From contig NC_015581.1 in NCBI RefSeq assembly GCF_000214825.1, positions 620,001-684,000 of the forward strand: a stretch of 64,000 bases of DNA, given 5' to 3'. Below the pieces are notes generated by a model. It made no database searches, was not told the origin of the DNA, and saw only the letters and a program-made list of their open reading frames with translations. Shown here one piece after another: positions 19,987 through 31,572 of the stretch. The stretch is from Thiomicrospira cyclica ALM1. GTDB taxonomy: Bacteria > Pseudomonadota > Gammaproteobacteria > Thiomicrospirales > Thiomicrospiraceae. Within the stretch, counting starts at the first letter, position 1. Every line of letters starts with the position of its first letter. The translations under genes were made by a program, and so were the position numbers.

Positions 19987-21795
19987 ATGAATAAAAATCG
20001 CATTAGCTTGATGTCAGATGCGCTGGCCAATCAAATTGCCGCCGGTGAAGTGGTTGAGCGCCCTGTATCCGTAGTAAAAGAATTGGTTGAAAATGCACTC
20101 GATGCCGGTGCCACTCAAATTACTATTTGGCTAGAGGAGGCGGGCGTAGAGCTGATTGAGGTGCAGGATAATGGTGCCGGTATTCTTGCCGAAGATATTC
20201 CTTTAGCCGTTGAACGGCATGCCACCAGCAAGGTTAAGCATTACGAGGATTTGTCGAATGTCGCGAGTTTAGGTTTTCGTGGAGAGGCCCTTGCCAGTAT
20301 TGCGTCAGTTAGTCAATTTAGCCTTACCAGTTACCATGCTGATGAACCCCATGCTTGGTTGTTGCAAAATCAAATTGATGGTCGTTGGTCTGATTTAACG
20401 CCAACCGCCGCCGCGCATGGGACTCGAGTCAAAGTCGCGTCCTTGTTTTATAACACACCGGCACGCCGAAAGTTTCTAAAAACCCCGCGAGCCGAGTTTT
20501 CACAGATTGAAGACTATCTTAAACGTACACTATTAGCCAATCAGAGTGTTGGCTTACGTTTGGTTCACAACCAAAAACAAGTCTTTGATTACCCACCAGC
20601 TACTCAGCGCGCTAGGCACTTATCGCGACTGGCTTCGCTTTTGGGTGATGAATTTGTTGAGCAGTCATTATATATTGACCAAACCTTACCCGGTGTAAGC
20701 GTTTCGGGCTGGGTGAGTTTGCCCACCTATCATCGGGGCTTGGCCGATAAACAATTTGTGTTTGTTAATGGTCGGATCGTTAGAGATCGTCAGTTGCTGC
20801 AGGCGATTAAGTTGGCTTATGCGGATGTGTTGTATCACGGTCGCCACCCGGTATTTGTGGTGTTTATTCAGGTGCCCTATGACCAAGTGGATGTTAATGT
20901 GCATCCGGCTAAATATGAAGTCCGTTTCCAGCATGGTCGACAAGTTTATGATCATGTGCGTCGGGCGATACGCGATGCGGTGATGCAGCCGCTGGTAATG
21001 GGGCAAGCAGCTAACGCCAGGTCTAGTGTTAGTGGTAATACAGATACGAAAATGCCCGCCACAAGCGCCCGCCAATCACCATTCGATTTTAAACGTGACA
21101 CAACAACGCCTAGCACGGAACAAATTATGGCGTTTCAGCGCCCCTATGCCAGCAATGAGATGTCACCGGAAAGTTTATCGTCGGTTCGTGAACCGGATTC
21201 CGACCCTTCGCCCATCTTAGGCTTTGCTAAAGCTCAAATTAAGGGCATCTTTATTTTGGCAGAAAATGAGGCAGGGCTGGTATTAGTCGATATGCATGCG
21301 GCACACGAACGTATTGTCTATGAACGCTTAAAAAAACAGTGGCAACAACAGACTATTGTGTCACAGCCTTTATTAGTACCCTTAATGCTGACCTTGTCAG
21401 ATGCTGCCGTTATGCACTGGGAAGCTAATCCTGAGTGGTGGACCCAATGGGGTTTTGCGTTTGAACAAGTGGGTCCTGCGCAACTTCGGGTTATAGCCGT
21501 ACCGGCGTTGCTCCAAGGACTTGATATTAGTGAGTTATTGCAAAAAGTCTTTGCCGATTGGCTGGCGGATCAAGCTCCAGAGACCGCACTAGAAGAACGC
21601 TTCGCCGCTATTTTATCCCGTCGCGCCTGTCATGGATCGGTGCGTGCTAATAGGCAGTTAACACTCGCCGAGATGAATCAGTTATTGCGTGATATGGAGC
21701 AAACGCCTGCATCTTCTCAGTGTAATCATGGTCGACCCACCTGGGTGCAATTGTCAATTGATCAATTAGATCAACTTTTTATGCGGGGACGTTAA
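19987..21795 (+). CDS. mutL: DNA mismatch repair protein MutL
   Basis: GHKL ATPase linking MutS to downstream nicking. 602 residues. N-terminal ATP-binding motifs are LANQIAAGEVVERP, ENALDAGA, DNGAGI and LGFRGEAL, with VDVNVHPAK.EVRF closing the conserved half. A variable linker runs from about 335 to 410. The C-terminal dimerisation domain lacks an obvious DQHA..E endonuclease motif; the equivalent site reads DMHAAHERIVYE, so endonuclease activity is not expected by this criterion. It is two bases from the TTG that could start miaA. Confidence 0.96.
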   Translation: MNKNRISLMSDALANQIAAGEVVERPVSVVKELVENALDAGATQITIWLEEAGVELIEVQDNGAGILAEDIPLAVERHATSKVKHYEDLSNVASLGFRGEALASIASVSQFSLTSYHADEPHAWLLQNQIDGRWSDLTPTAAAHGTRVKVASLFYNTPARRKFLKTPRAEFSQIEDYLKRTLLANQSVGLRLVHNQKQVFDYPPATQRARHLSRLASLLGDEFVEQSLYIDQTLPGVSVSGWVSLPTYHRGLADKQFVFVNGRIVRDRQLLQAIKLAYADVLYHGRHPVFVVFIQVPYDQVDVNVHPAKYEVRFQHGRQVYDHVRRAIRDAVMQPLVMGQAANARSSVSGNTDTKMPATSARQSPFDFKRDTTTPSTEQIMAFQRPYASNEMSPESLSSVREPDSDPSPILGFAKAQIKGIFILAENEAGLVLVDMHAAHERIVYERLKKQWQQQTIVSQPLLVPLMLTLSDAAVMHWEANPEWWTQWGFAFEQVGPAQLRVIAVPALLQGLDISELLQKVFADWLADQAPETALEERFAAILSRRACHGSVRANRQLTLAEMNQLLRDMEQTPASSQCNHGRPTWVQLSIDQLDQLFMRGR

Positions 21796-21802
21796 ATTGA
21801 GT

Positions 21803-22774
21803 ATGCCGATCTGCGATTGGAACAACTTTATTAAAAATCCTACCGCGATTGCGATCATGGGTCCAACCGCCAGCGGCAAAACAGCTTTAGCATTAGCACT
21901 TGCCGACTATCTGCCGATTGAAATTATTAATGTTGATTCCGTGCTTATCTATCGAGACTTAAATATAGGTGCAGCAAAACCCACCGACGCTGAGTTAGCG
22001 CAAGTACCCCATCATTTGATTAATTTTTTGGGTCAAAATGAGAGCTATTCGGTTGCTGACTTTGTGACTGATGCGCAACGAATTGCCAAAGAGATTTTTG
22101 CTCGCGGTAAGATTCCAGTCCTAGTGGGTGGTACCATGATGTACTTCAACGCGCTTACCCAGGGTCTGTCCGATTTACCGAGTGCTGACCCCAGTGTAAG
22201 AGCTAGGTTGCAAGCGGAATTTGAAGAAAGTCCAGCAAATCTGCATGCCAAGTTGCAGGCTATTGATCCGCAAGCCGCGGCACGAATCAATCAAGCCGAT
22301 CAACAGCGACTGATTCGTGCGCTTGAAGTGTATGAGATTAGTGGTCATACCTTAACGAGTTTGCAACACAGTCGTTCAAGTGCATGGACTTTTCCATTGG
22401 TAAAGCTGGTATTGATGCCGGCATCGCGTCAAGCATTACACGAAAAGATTGCTCAGCGTCTAGAAGGAATGTTTGCCGCAGGCCTGGTCGCAGAGGTTGC
22501 GTCTCTTGCGCAACAGCCTGAACATGATCCAGACAGTCCGGCGATGCGCAGTGTCGGTTATCGACAAGTTTTGGATCATTTTGCGGGTGAATATCCAGAA
22601 GCCTTAGTATTTGAAAAGGCATTGGTAGCAACTCGGCAATTAGCTAAACGTCAAATAACCTGGTTGCGCAAAGAAGACGAAGCCGCGATCTTCGACCCCT
22701 ACAGTGTTTCGGAAGATACACTCACCCAGCAAGTGCTCGAGCACCTCACACTAAATTGTAAAAATATCGCTTAA
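21803..22774 (+). CDS. miaA: tRNA dimethylallyltransferase
   Basis: Prenylates A37 of tRNAs reading UNN codons. About 323 residues. P-loop GPTASGKTALA is near residue 20, with VDSVLIYRDLNIGAAKP, PVLVGGTMMYF, QRLIRALEVYE and TRQLAKRQITWLR. Start is uncertain: TTG 21797 has better spacing to GGGGA (21785-21789), ATG 21803 is the first conventional codon. It follows mutL almost without gap and precedes hfq by 60 bases. Confidence 0.94.
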   Translation: MPICDWNNFIKNPTAIAIMGPTASGKTALALALADYLPIEIINVDSVLIYRDLNIGAAKPTDAELAQVPHHLINFLGQNESYSVADFVTDAQRIAKEIFARGKIPVLVGGTMMYFNALTQGLSDLPSADPSVRARLQAEFEESPANLHAKLQAIDPQAAARINQADQQRLIRALEVYEISGHTLTSLQHSRSSAWTFPLVKLVLMPASRQALHEKIAQRLEGMFAAGLVAEVASLAQQPEHDPDSPAMRSVGYRQVLDHFAGEYPEALVFEKALVATRQLAKRQITWLRKEDEAAIFDPYSVSEDTLTQQVLEHLTLNCKNIA

Positions 22775-22834
22775 TACTTGTGATATGCTTTTTTAGTCAA
22801 AAATAATACCATTAACAATAATAAGGAAAGCAAA

Positions 22835-23107
22835 ATGGATAAGCTAAAACCGGCGAAAGCCGTTCCCATTCAAGACCCCTACTTAAATGCATTGCGTAAA
22901 GAACGTATTAACGTGTCTATTTATCTCGTGAACGGCGTCAAATTGCAGGGCCGAATTGATTCATTTGACCAGTTTGTGGTGTTGCTACGCAGCAATGTGA
23001 CCCAAATGGTTTACAAACATGCGATTTCAACTATCGTACCGCTGCGCGATCCGAAAGCCTATGATTTCGCTACACAAAACGATTCAGACAAAATCGACGC
23101 GGAATAA
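22835..23107 (+). CDS. hfq: RNA chaperone Hfq
   Basis: Sm-like hexamer that anneals small RNAs to mRNAs. 90 residues with the Sm1 segment [22 protein letters not shown] and Sm2 [11 protein letters not shown], both intact. The C-terminal tail is short (about 20 residues, acidic). SD AAGGAAAG is well spaced. It is part of miaA-hfq-hflX. Confidence 0.98.
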   Translation: MDKLKPAKAVPIQDPYLNALRKERINVSIYLVNGVKLQGRIDSFDQFVVLLRSNVTQMVYKHAISTIVPLRDPKAYDFATQNDSDKIDAE

Positions 23108-23119
23108 GCCAAACTTAAT

Positions 23120-24430
23120 ATGGAATTATTTGGGCGCCTTGAGCGCAAGCAACTAGATGTTGCTATTTTGGTTCATGTTGATTTTGAAGATGAAACGTGT
23201 CGAGAGGAATTAACCGAGTTTTTAGAACTGGTAGAGTCGGCCGGTGCCGAACAAGCCGAGTTAATTAAAACAAAGCGTGATAGACCCGATGCGAAACTTT
23301 ATATCGGTTCCGGTAAGTTAGATGAAGTAGCCGCTGCTGTTGCGCTGCATAAGGCCGATGTTGTTATTTTCAATCATGCCCTTAGTCCAGGGCAAGAACG
23401 TAATATCGAGCGTGTTGTAAAAGCGCGAGTTATTGATCGTGTTGGGCTAATTTTAGATATTTTTGCTCAGCGAGCTCGTTCTCATGAGGGTAAGCTGCAG
23501 GTTGAATTGGCGCAATTGCGTCATATGTCCACACGATTAGTTCGCGGCTGGACGCATTTAGAACGTCAGAAAGGTGGCATCGGCCTACGCGGGCCTGGTG
23601 AAACCCAATTGGAATCTGATAAACGTTTACTACAAGAACGGATTAAACATTTATTAAAGCGTATCGACAAGGTTCGCAAACAACGCGCACTGGGTCGCCA
23701 GTCACGTCAACGCTCAGACCATCCGACTATTACCCTGGTTGGTTATACCAATGCGGGCAAGTCGACGTTATTTAATTTGCTCACTGCCGCCGATGTTTAT
23801 GCGGAAAACCGTCTATTTGCGACCCTGGATGCGACCTTGCGAAGTGTTCATTTGCCCGGCGGTGGCAAGGCGATATTGGCCGATACGGTTGGTTTTATTC
23901 GACATATCCCGCATGATCTAGTGACCGCATTTAGATCGACCTTAGAAGAAACCAGTGAAGCTGATTTATTGATTCATTTGGTGGATGCGGCTGATCCCTT
24001 GCGTGATGACAAAATCGCCCAGGTTGAACAGGTGATTAACGAAGTGGGTGCAGCCGATGTGCCACAATTAATCGTATTTAATAAAATTGATTTGTTGCAA
24101 CCGACTGTTGAACCTCATGTCGATTACGATGAGGAAGGGCAGCCGACAAGGGTTTGGGTTTCGGCTCAAAATAATTTGGGTATCGCGGCCTTGAAAGATG
24201 CATTAGCCAGTTTTTTTAAAGGTCGATTTGTACGCATGATGATTAAACTGGGGCCTGCTGCCGGACATCGTCGCGCGCAACTTTATGCGCTAGGTAAAGT
24301 TGAGCAAGAAATCTGTGATGAACAGGGCGTGATAAAACTACAAGTGTATCTAACCGAACAGCAGTATGATCAAGTTTTGAAATGGCCCGAATGTCAATAT
24401 ATTGAAAAATTACAGCAAGCTAACCCTTAA
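23120..24430 (+). CDS. hflX: GTPase HflX
   Basis: Ribosome-associated GTPase that splits stalled 70S ribosomes. 436 residues. The N-terminal HflX domain contains GSGKLDEVAA and SPGQERNIE, then GGIGLRGPGETQLE, and the G domain starts GYTNAGKST at about residue 208, with ADTVGFI (G3) and FNKIDLL (G4). It starts 12 bases after hfq. 115 bases separate it from hflK, leaving room for an extra promoter. Confidence 0.95.
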   Translation: MELFGRLERKQLDVAILVHVDFEDETCREELTEFLELVESAGAEQAELIKTKRDRPDAKLYIGSGKLDEVAAAVALHKADVVIFNHALSPGQERNIERVVKARVIDRVGLILDIFAQRARSHEGKLQVELAQLRHMSTRLVRGWTHLERQKGGIGLRGPGETQLESDKRLLQERIKHLLKRIDKVRKQRALGRQSRQRSDHPTITLVGYTNAGKSTLFNLLTAADVYAENRLFATLDATLRSVHLPGGGKAILADTVGFIRHIPHDLVTAFRSTLEETSEADLLIHLVDAADPLRDDKIAQVEQVINEVGAADVPQLIVFNKIDLLQPTVEPHVDYDEEGQPTRVWVSAQNNLGIAALKDALASFFKGRFVRMMIKLGPAAGHRRAQLYALGKVEQEICDEQGVIKLQVYLTEQQYDQVLKWPECQYIEKLQQANP

Positions 24431-24545
24431 TTACTAGCTATGAAACCTAATACATGCGATTATCCGCAGGTAATGTGAGTTAATGGATGACAACACAGCG
24501 TTATGACTCTAAAATATAGCATCCCAAAAAAGACTGGAGAGTAAC

Positions 24546-25781
24546 ATGGCATGGAATGAACCCGGTAAGCCCGGACAGGACCCTTGGGGTAATCCTGGTA
24601 AAGGCTCTGGCAATAACAATGAGCCACCCAAGCGACCACAGCGTAAGTCTGATCAGGACCTTGATGAGTTGCTGAAGAAAGCACAGCAAATGTTTAGTGG
24701 TGCCGGTGGCAATTTTAATGGTGGTATCAAAGGTAAACATATCGGCGTCGGTTTTCTGGTATTGCTGGTTATTTGGTTACTTTCAGGTGTATATATTGTC
24801 GATACAGCCGAACGAGGAGTGGTTAAGCGTTTTGGTGCTTATATAACCGAAACAGGTCCAGGTCCGCATTGGCATATTCCATATCCTATAGAATCCGTTA
24901 CCAAAGTTAACGTAGACCGTATCCGTACGACAGAGATTGGTTACCGTACTGATGCACAGAATCGCTCAGGCACAGTAGCTTCTGAAGCGCTAATGTTGAC
25001 CCGAGATGAGAATATTGTTGATGTTCGCATTGCGGTGCAGTATCGCATTCAGTCAGCTGCCGATTATTTATTTAACGTGCGTGATCCGGACGCGACCTTG
25101 CGGGCGGCCTCTGAAAGTGCGTTGCGTGAGATTGTAGGTCGTAATTCATTGGATTTCGTACTTACTCAAGGGCGTACTGAAATTGTTGCCCAGGTGCGTG
25201 AGTTAACACAGCGCAATCTTGATCAATACCAGTCTGGGCTATTTATTACTACCGTTAACTTACAAGATGCTCAGCCACCTGAGCAGGTGCAATCTGCCTT
25301 TGCTGATGTGGTAAAAGCTCGTGAGGACCGTGAGCGTTTAATTAACGAAGCTGAAGCTTATTCCAATCAGGTTATTCCGCAAGCGCGTGGTCAGGCCGCA
25401 CGTATTGTTGAAGAAGCCCGTGCTTATCGTGACCAGGTTGTTGCAAGAGCAGAAGGTCAGGCGTCACGTTTTGTGAGTGTTGTTACCGAGTATCAAAATG
25501 CACCAGAAGTGATGCGAGAACGCTTGTATCTTGAAGCTATGACAAACGTACTCAACAACACCTCCAAAGTCTTTATGGGCGTTGAAGGTGGAAATAATTT
25601 GATGTACTTGCCACTAGATAAAATCATGGGTGGTTCTGGCACTGTTGGCAATGTGCCATTTGCGCCGGCACAATCGGCCACTGGTTCAGCACGTCCTCCG
25701 GCTAACCAGCCTAGTACGACGAACTCGAGTCCAACGGACAGCAATGTTCGTGACTTTTTAAGAAATAGGGAGTTACGTTAA
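24546..25781 (+). CDS. hflK: FtsH modulator HflK
   Basis: SPFH/band-7 membrane protein that with HflC forms the cage around the FtsH protease. 411 residues. A Gly/Pro/Asn-rich cytoplasmic N terminus (PGKPGQDPWGNPGKGSG) is followed by one membrane span at about 65-87, then the band-7 domain (VKRFGAYITETGPGPHWHIPYP) and a helical region. The C terminus is low-complexity Ser/Pro/Thr. SD GGAG is at 24536-24539. One base separates its stop from hflC. Confidence 0.95.
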   Translation: MAWNEPGKPGQDPWGNPGKGSGNNNEPPKRPQRKSDQDLDELLKKAQQMFSGAGGNFNGGIKGKHIGVGFLVLLVIWLLSGVYIVDTAERGVVKRFGAYITETGPGPHWHIPYPIESVTKVNVDRIRTTEIGYRTDAQNRSGTVASEALMLTRDENIVDVRIAVQYRIQSAADYLFNVRDPDATLRAASESALREIVGRNSLDFVLTQGRTEIVAQVRELTQRNLDQYQSGLFITTVNLQDAQPPEQVQSAFADVVKAREDRERLINEAEAYSNQVIPQARGQAARIVEEARAYRDQVVARAEGQASRFVSVVTEYQNAPEVMRERLYLEAMTNVLNNTSKVFMGVEGGNNLMYLPLDKIMGGSGTVGNVPFAPAQSATGSARPPANQPSTTNSSPTDSNVRDFLRNRELR

Positions 25782-25782
25782 G

Positions 25783-26631
25783 ATGAAAGCGATTTATGGT
25801 TTAGGTATCGCCGCTGTTCTTTTCATTGGCACTAATTCATTGTTTTTAGTACAAGAAGCAGAAACGGGCGTTGTGTTTCGTTTAGGTGAGATTGTCAAAA
25901 CAGATTTGCAACCCGGTCTACATGTCAAAATGCCATTTGTAAACAATGTGCGCACATTTGACCAGCGTGTTCAAACTATGGATGCGACCCCAGAGCGTTA
26001 TTTGACTGGGGAGTTAAAAAACCTTGAAGTAGATTCTTACATCAAATGGCGCGTAGATAATGCGGAGCGTTTTTATACCTCGATGGGCGGTGATTTTAAT
26101 TTAGCGAATCAGCGTCTATCACAAATTATTAAAGATGGTTTGCGCTCCCAGTTTGGTTCCCGTACGGTTGAAGATATTATTTCAGGTGAACGTGTAGTAA
26201 TAGCAGATAACATTACCCGTTTAGCTAACCGTGAAGCGACGCAATTTGGTATTGAAATTGTTGATGTGCGTTTGAAGCGAATTGACTTACCGCGTGATAT
26301 CAGTGAATCGGTATTCCGTCGTATGGAAGCAGAGCGTCAGCGTGTAGCAGCAGACCTGCGTTCACTCGGTGGTGAATCTGCTGAGCGTATTCGTGCTGAT
26401 GCCGATCGTCAACGTACGGTATTATTGGCTGATGCCTTCCGTGAAGCAGAGCAAACTCGAGGTGAAGGGGATGCGATTGCGGCGCGTGTTTATGCTGAAG
26501 CCTATGGCATTGATCCCGAATTCTATTCGTTCTATCAGAGTCTAAATGCCTACCAAGAGTCTTTCTCGTCGAAAAACGATATGCTGGTGTTAGATCCAAA
26601 CTTGGATTTCTTTAAACACTTTACACGTTAA
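25783..26631 (+). CDS. hflC: FtsH modulator HflC
   Basis: Partner of HflK in the periplasmic-facing SPFH complex. 282 residues with an N-terminal membrane anchor (about 4-20), VVFRLGEI, DLQPGLHVKMPFV and the coiled-coil segment MEAERQRVAADLRSLGGESAE typical of HflC. SD GGGAG lies within the end of hflK. It is followed directly by an intrinsic terminator. Confidence 0.96.
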   Translation: MKAIYGLGIAAVLFIGTNSLFLVQEAETGVVFRLGEIVKTDLQPGLHVKMPFVNNVRTFDQRVQTMDATPERYLTGELKNLEVDSYIKWRVDNAERFYTSMGGDFNLANQRLSQIIKDGLRSQFGSRTVEDIISGERVVIADNITRLANREATQFGIEIVDVRLKRIDLPRDISESVFRRMEAERQRVAADLRSLGGESAERIRADADRQRTVLLADAFREAEQTRGEGDAIAARVYAEAYGIDPEFYSFYQSLNAYQESFSSKNDMLVLDPNLDFFKHFTR

Positions 26632-26636
26632 TGAAG

Positions 26637-26663
26637 AAGGTGGGGATTCCCCACCTTTTTTTT
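26637..26663 (+). terminator. Intrinsic terminator after hflC
   Basis: AAGGTGGGG (26637-26645), a three-base loop, CCCCACCTT (26649-26657), and a run of eight T to 26663. It lies between hflC and the yjeT-like gene, so the latter is reached only by read-through or its own start. Confidence 0.9.
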
Positions 26664-26676
26664 GGAACACCCCAAA

Positions 26677-26865
26677 ATGTTGACTACAGCTTTAATAACT
26701 GCTCTTGCACTCGTTTTGATCCTCGAAGGGTTGTTGCCCTTGTTGTTTCCAAACTTTTGGCGAAAGATGGTCTTAAGTGCGGCACAATTGCCAATAATTC
26801 AGCTTCGGATGACTGGTTTAGCACTGGTGTTAATTGGCTTGGTTTTACTACTGCTTTGGGGCTAA
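26677..26865 (+). CDS. YjeT-like DUF2065 membrane protein
   Basis: 62-residue inner-membrane protein of unknown function, DUF2065/YjeT family. Two hydrophobic helices (TALITALALVLILEGLLPLLF and LVLIGLVLLLLW) flank the family-type loop with P.FWRKM. Position between hflC and purA matches yjeT in enterobacteria. The frame is open to a TTG inside the terminator tail; ATG 26677 preceded by GGAA is preferred. Confidence 0.8.
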   Translation: MLTTALITALALVLILEGLLPLLFPNFWRKMVLSAAQLPIIQLRMTGLALVLIGLVLLLLWG

Positions 26866-26880
26866 AAATTCAACTATAAG

Positions 26881-29396
<2,516 letters not shown>

Positions 29397-29417
29397 TTTC
29401 CACGGTCTTTGGGACTT

Positions 29418-29460
29418 AAGAAAACCCCGCTCCTTCAATAATGAGGGGGCGGGGTTTCTT
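29418..29460. terminator. Bidirectional terminator between purA and slyX
   Basis: AAGAAAACCCCGCTCCTT pairs with the opposite arm GGGGGCGGGGTTTCTT with small imperfections around the loop. T-rich sequence flanks both sides (TTTCTTC on plus, TTTTCTT on minus). The right arm overlaps the slyX stop at 29435. Confidence 0.8.
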
Positions 29461-29650
29461 CATTGGGTGCTTTTACCTGTGGATCTTTTAAAGATTTCAA
29501 ATACTCAGACAACAGCTGCAGTTGGCGTTCGAGCTGTTGGATTTGTCGTTGTTGAATTTGTAGCGTTTGTTGGGTCGCTTGCAGTGTGTCGTCCTGGTAA
29601 ACCAACAATATTTCCAATTCATTTAGTCGTTCAACTAAGTTCTTATCCAC
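29435..29650 (-). CDS. slyX: SlyX family protein
   Basis: 71-residue coiled-coil protein. The heptad-rich body (VERLNELEILLVYQDDTLQ ... LERQLQLLSEYLK) and the invariant C-terminal tail EETPPPHY identify SlyX. Function is unknown. Its start is one base from the stop of the upstream M61 peptidase gene, so the two are probably co-transcribed on the minus strand. Confidence 0.9.
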   Translation of the reverse strand: MDKNLVERLNELEILLVYQDDTLQATQQTLQIQQRQIQQLERQLQLLSEYLKSLKDPQVKAPNEETPPPHY

Positions 29651-29651
29651 C

Positions 29652-31442
29652 TTATTTCTCCGGCCAACTATAAGTCTGTTCTGCAGTCAGCACCACCCGA
29701 TCAGCAGGTGGACTGTCTAGAGTAATGTGCGTTACTGCTAATTCATCGCGTCTAAAATAATGACAGTTTAATCGATCACCCAGTGGACGACGCTGTAAAT
29801 AGCTGTCTAACTGCGCGACACTGCTCATCCGAAGACCATCTAAGGCGATAATTTCATCGCCACCACTGAGGCCGGCTTTATGTGCCGGGCGTTCATGCCA
29901 AACATGAGTTAATTTCACACTCTGATTTTGGCTGTTAACCAGATTCGCACCCAGATTTAAATAGGGCTTGGCGTTGGGATTTTCCTTCGCAGTGCCGCCC
30001 AGATCCGGATTCGACACTGGTGGGCGTAATGCAAAATTAATACCTACCTGAGCAAATAGCTCGGCAAGCGGTAAATCGGCTGTACTATGCAAAGCTTGCT
30101 GGAAAAACTCAGTCAAGTCGGCAGCAACCAGCTCCCCGGCGAGCTGTTCAATGTGATCCTCCACCAGGCCTGCTTGCGGTATTCCATAGTCGCGCCACAG
30201 CAATCGCATGAGATCATCAAGGCTTTTTTGTCCTTGGCTGTGCATACGCAAGGTTAAATCCAAGGCAATAACCGCTAAAGCGCCTTTGGTGTAATAGCTG
30301 ATAATCGCATTAGGAGCATTCTCATCCTGTTGATAAAGCTTGGTCCAGGCCTGCTTACTAGAGTCGGCCAGCGTTTGCTGGAAACGTCCGGGCATGCGAT
30401 AAACGCGGGTCAGTTGTTCAGCAAGCTTTTGCAAGTAAGTGGTTTGGTCTATGGTGCCAGCTCGGTACAAAAACAATAAATCGTAATAAGAGGTTGCGCC
30501 TTCAAACCACCATAGTAGTTGGGTACTAGCTGGGCTTTGTAAATCACTCTGTTGCAAAATAGCCGGTTGTATACGTTTTACGTTCCAGCTGTGAAAGTAT
30601 TCATGGGAGCAAAGTTCTAAAAACTCGAGATATTTATCGCTGGGTTTGTCCATGCCGGCATAGGGCAGGCTGTCGCGCGAACAGATTAATGCGGTTGAGC
30701 TACGGTGTTCTAAACCGCCATAGCCGTCGCCAGTCACCATCACCATAAAAATATAGCGTTCAAACGGCGCCGGCTCGCCAAAAAAAGCCAATTGTGCTTC
30801 ACAAATCGGTGCCAGATCCTGGGCGATACGATCTAAGTCCGCGTCATGCACGCCGGTTAAAACCATGCGATGTTCAATACCGCCAGCGTCAAACCGCACC
30901 TCTTTAAACGCGGCCATTTCAATTGGGTGATCGATGAGTTCGTCATAGTTGCTGGCGTGATAATGACCAAAACCCTGCGGGTTTAGCGCCAGCGCAGGTA
31001 AGGTGGTGGCGACCGACCAGGCCTGCTGCTGCGCCCATTCATCGGCGAGTAGGTCCAGACTATGCGGTTCCTTGGATTGTCCTACAACCTCTAAAAAACA
31101 ACTGGTGCCATTAAGAAACGCGTGTTGCTGATCGTAGTGGGCGCCGCGTACCGATAAATCCCAAGCATAGACTTCATAATGCACCTGAATAGAACCCGGG
31201 TGCGGTGCGACTTGCCAATGACTCGGATCGATAACCGTGACGGCTAGGGGGCGGCCGTCCTGGGTGGTCGCTCGCACATTAATAATGTGCTTGCTAAAGT
31301 CACGAATCATATAGCTGCCAGGAATCCATTTGGGTAAACGGAGCATTTGACCATCAGCATTTGGCTGACGAATGTTAAGTGTCAGCGCAAGGCGATGCGA
31401 GCGGTAATCATGAAGCGTTAACTGATAATGGATGTTGTTCAT
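29652..31442 (-). CDS. M61 family glycyl aminopeptidase with PDZ domain
   Basis: 596-residue metallopeptidase. An N-terminal immunoglobulin-like domain includes LPKWIPGSYMIRDFSKHI. The M61 catalytic domain has HEYFH at 281-285 followed by WNVKRI, then WWFEGATSYY (downstream Glu) and YYTKGALAVIALDL. A PDZ domain lies at about 505-580 (AGLSGGDEIIALDGLRM). No signal peptide is visible, so it is likely cytoplasmic. It contains three CAGGCCTG palindromes. Substrates are unknown; family members prefer N-terminal Gly or Ala. Confidence 0.9.
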   Translation of the reverse strand: MNNIHYQLTLHDYRSHRLALTLNIRQPNADGQMLRLPKWIPGSYMIRDFSKHIINVRATTQDGRPLAVTVIDPSHWQVAPHPGSIQVHYEVYAWDLSVRGAHYDQQHAFLNGTSCFLEVVGQSKEPHSLDLLADEWAQQQAWSVATTLPALALNPQGFGHYHASNYDELIDHPIEMAAFKEVRFDAGGIEHRMVLTGVHDADLDRIAQDLAPICEAQLAFFGEPAPFERYIFMVMVTGDGYGGLEHRSSTALICSRDSLPYAGMDKPSDKYLEFLELCSHEYFHSWNVKRIQPAILQQSDLQSPASTQLLWWFEGATSYYDLLFLYRAGTIDQTTYLQKLAEQLTRVYRMPGRFQQTLADSSKQAWTKLYQQDENAPNAIISYYTKGALAVIALDLTLRMHSQGQKSLDDLMRLLWRDYGIPQAGLVEDHIEQLAGELVAADLTEFFQQALHSTADLPLAELFAQVGINFALRPPVSNPDLGGTAKENPNAKPYLNLGANLVNSQNQSVKLTHVWHERPAHKAGLSGGDEIIALDGLRMSSVAQLDSYLQRRPLGDRLNCHYFRRDELAVTHITLDSPPADRVVLTAEQTYSWPEK

Positions 31443-31572
31443 GCTAAACCCTAATTGAAATCTATAATGGGGTTTATTATGCCTTAAGTAGCAGATAACT
31501 TGCTAATCAAGGAACTTATGCCGCAAAATAAGTAACAAACTTAGCAGTAATATAACTCGGAGTAATAAACAA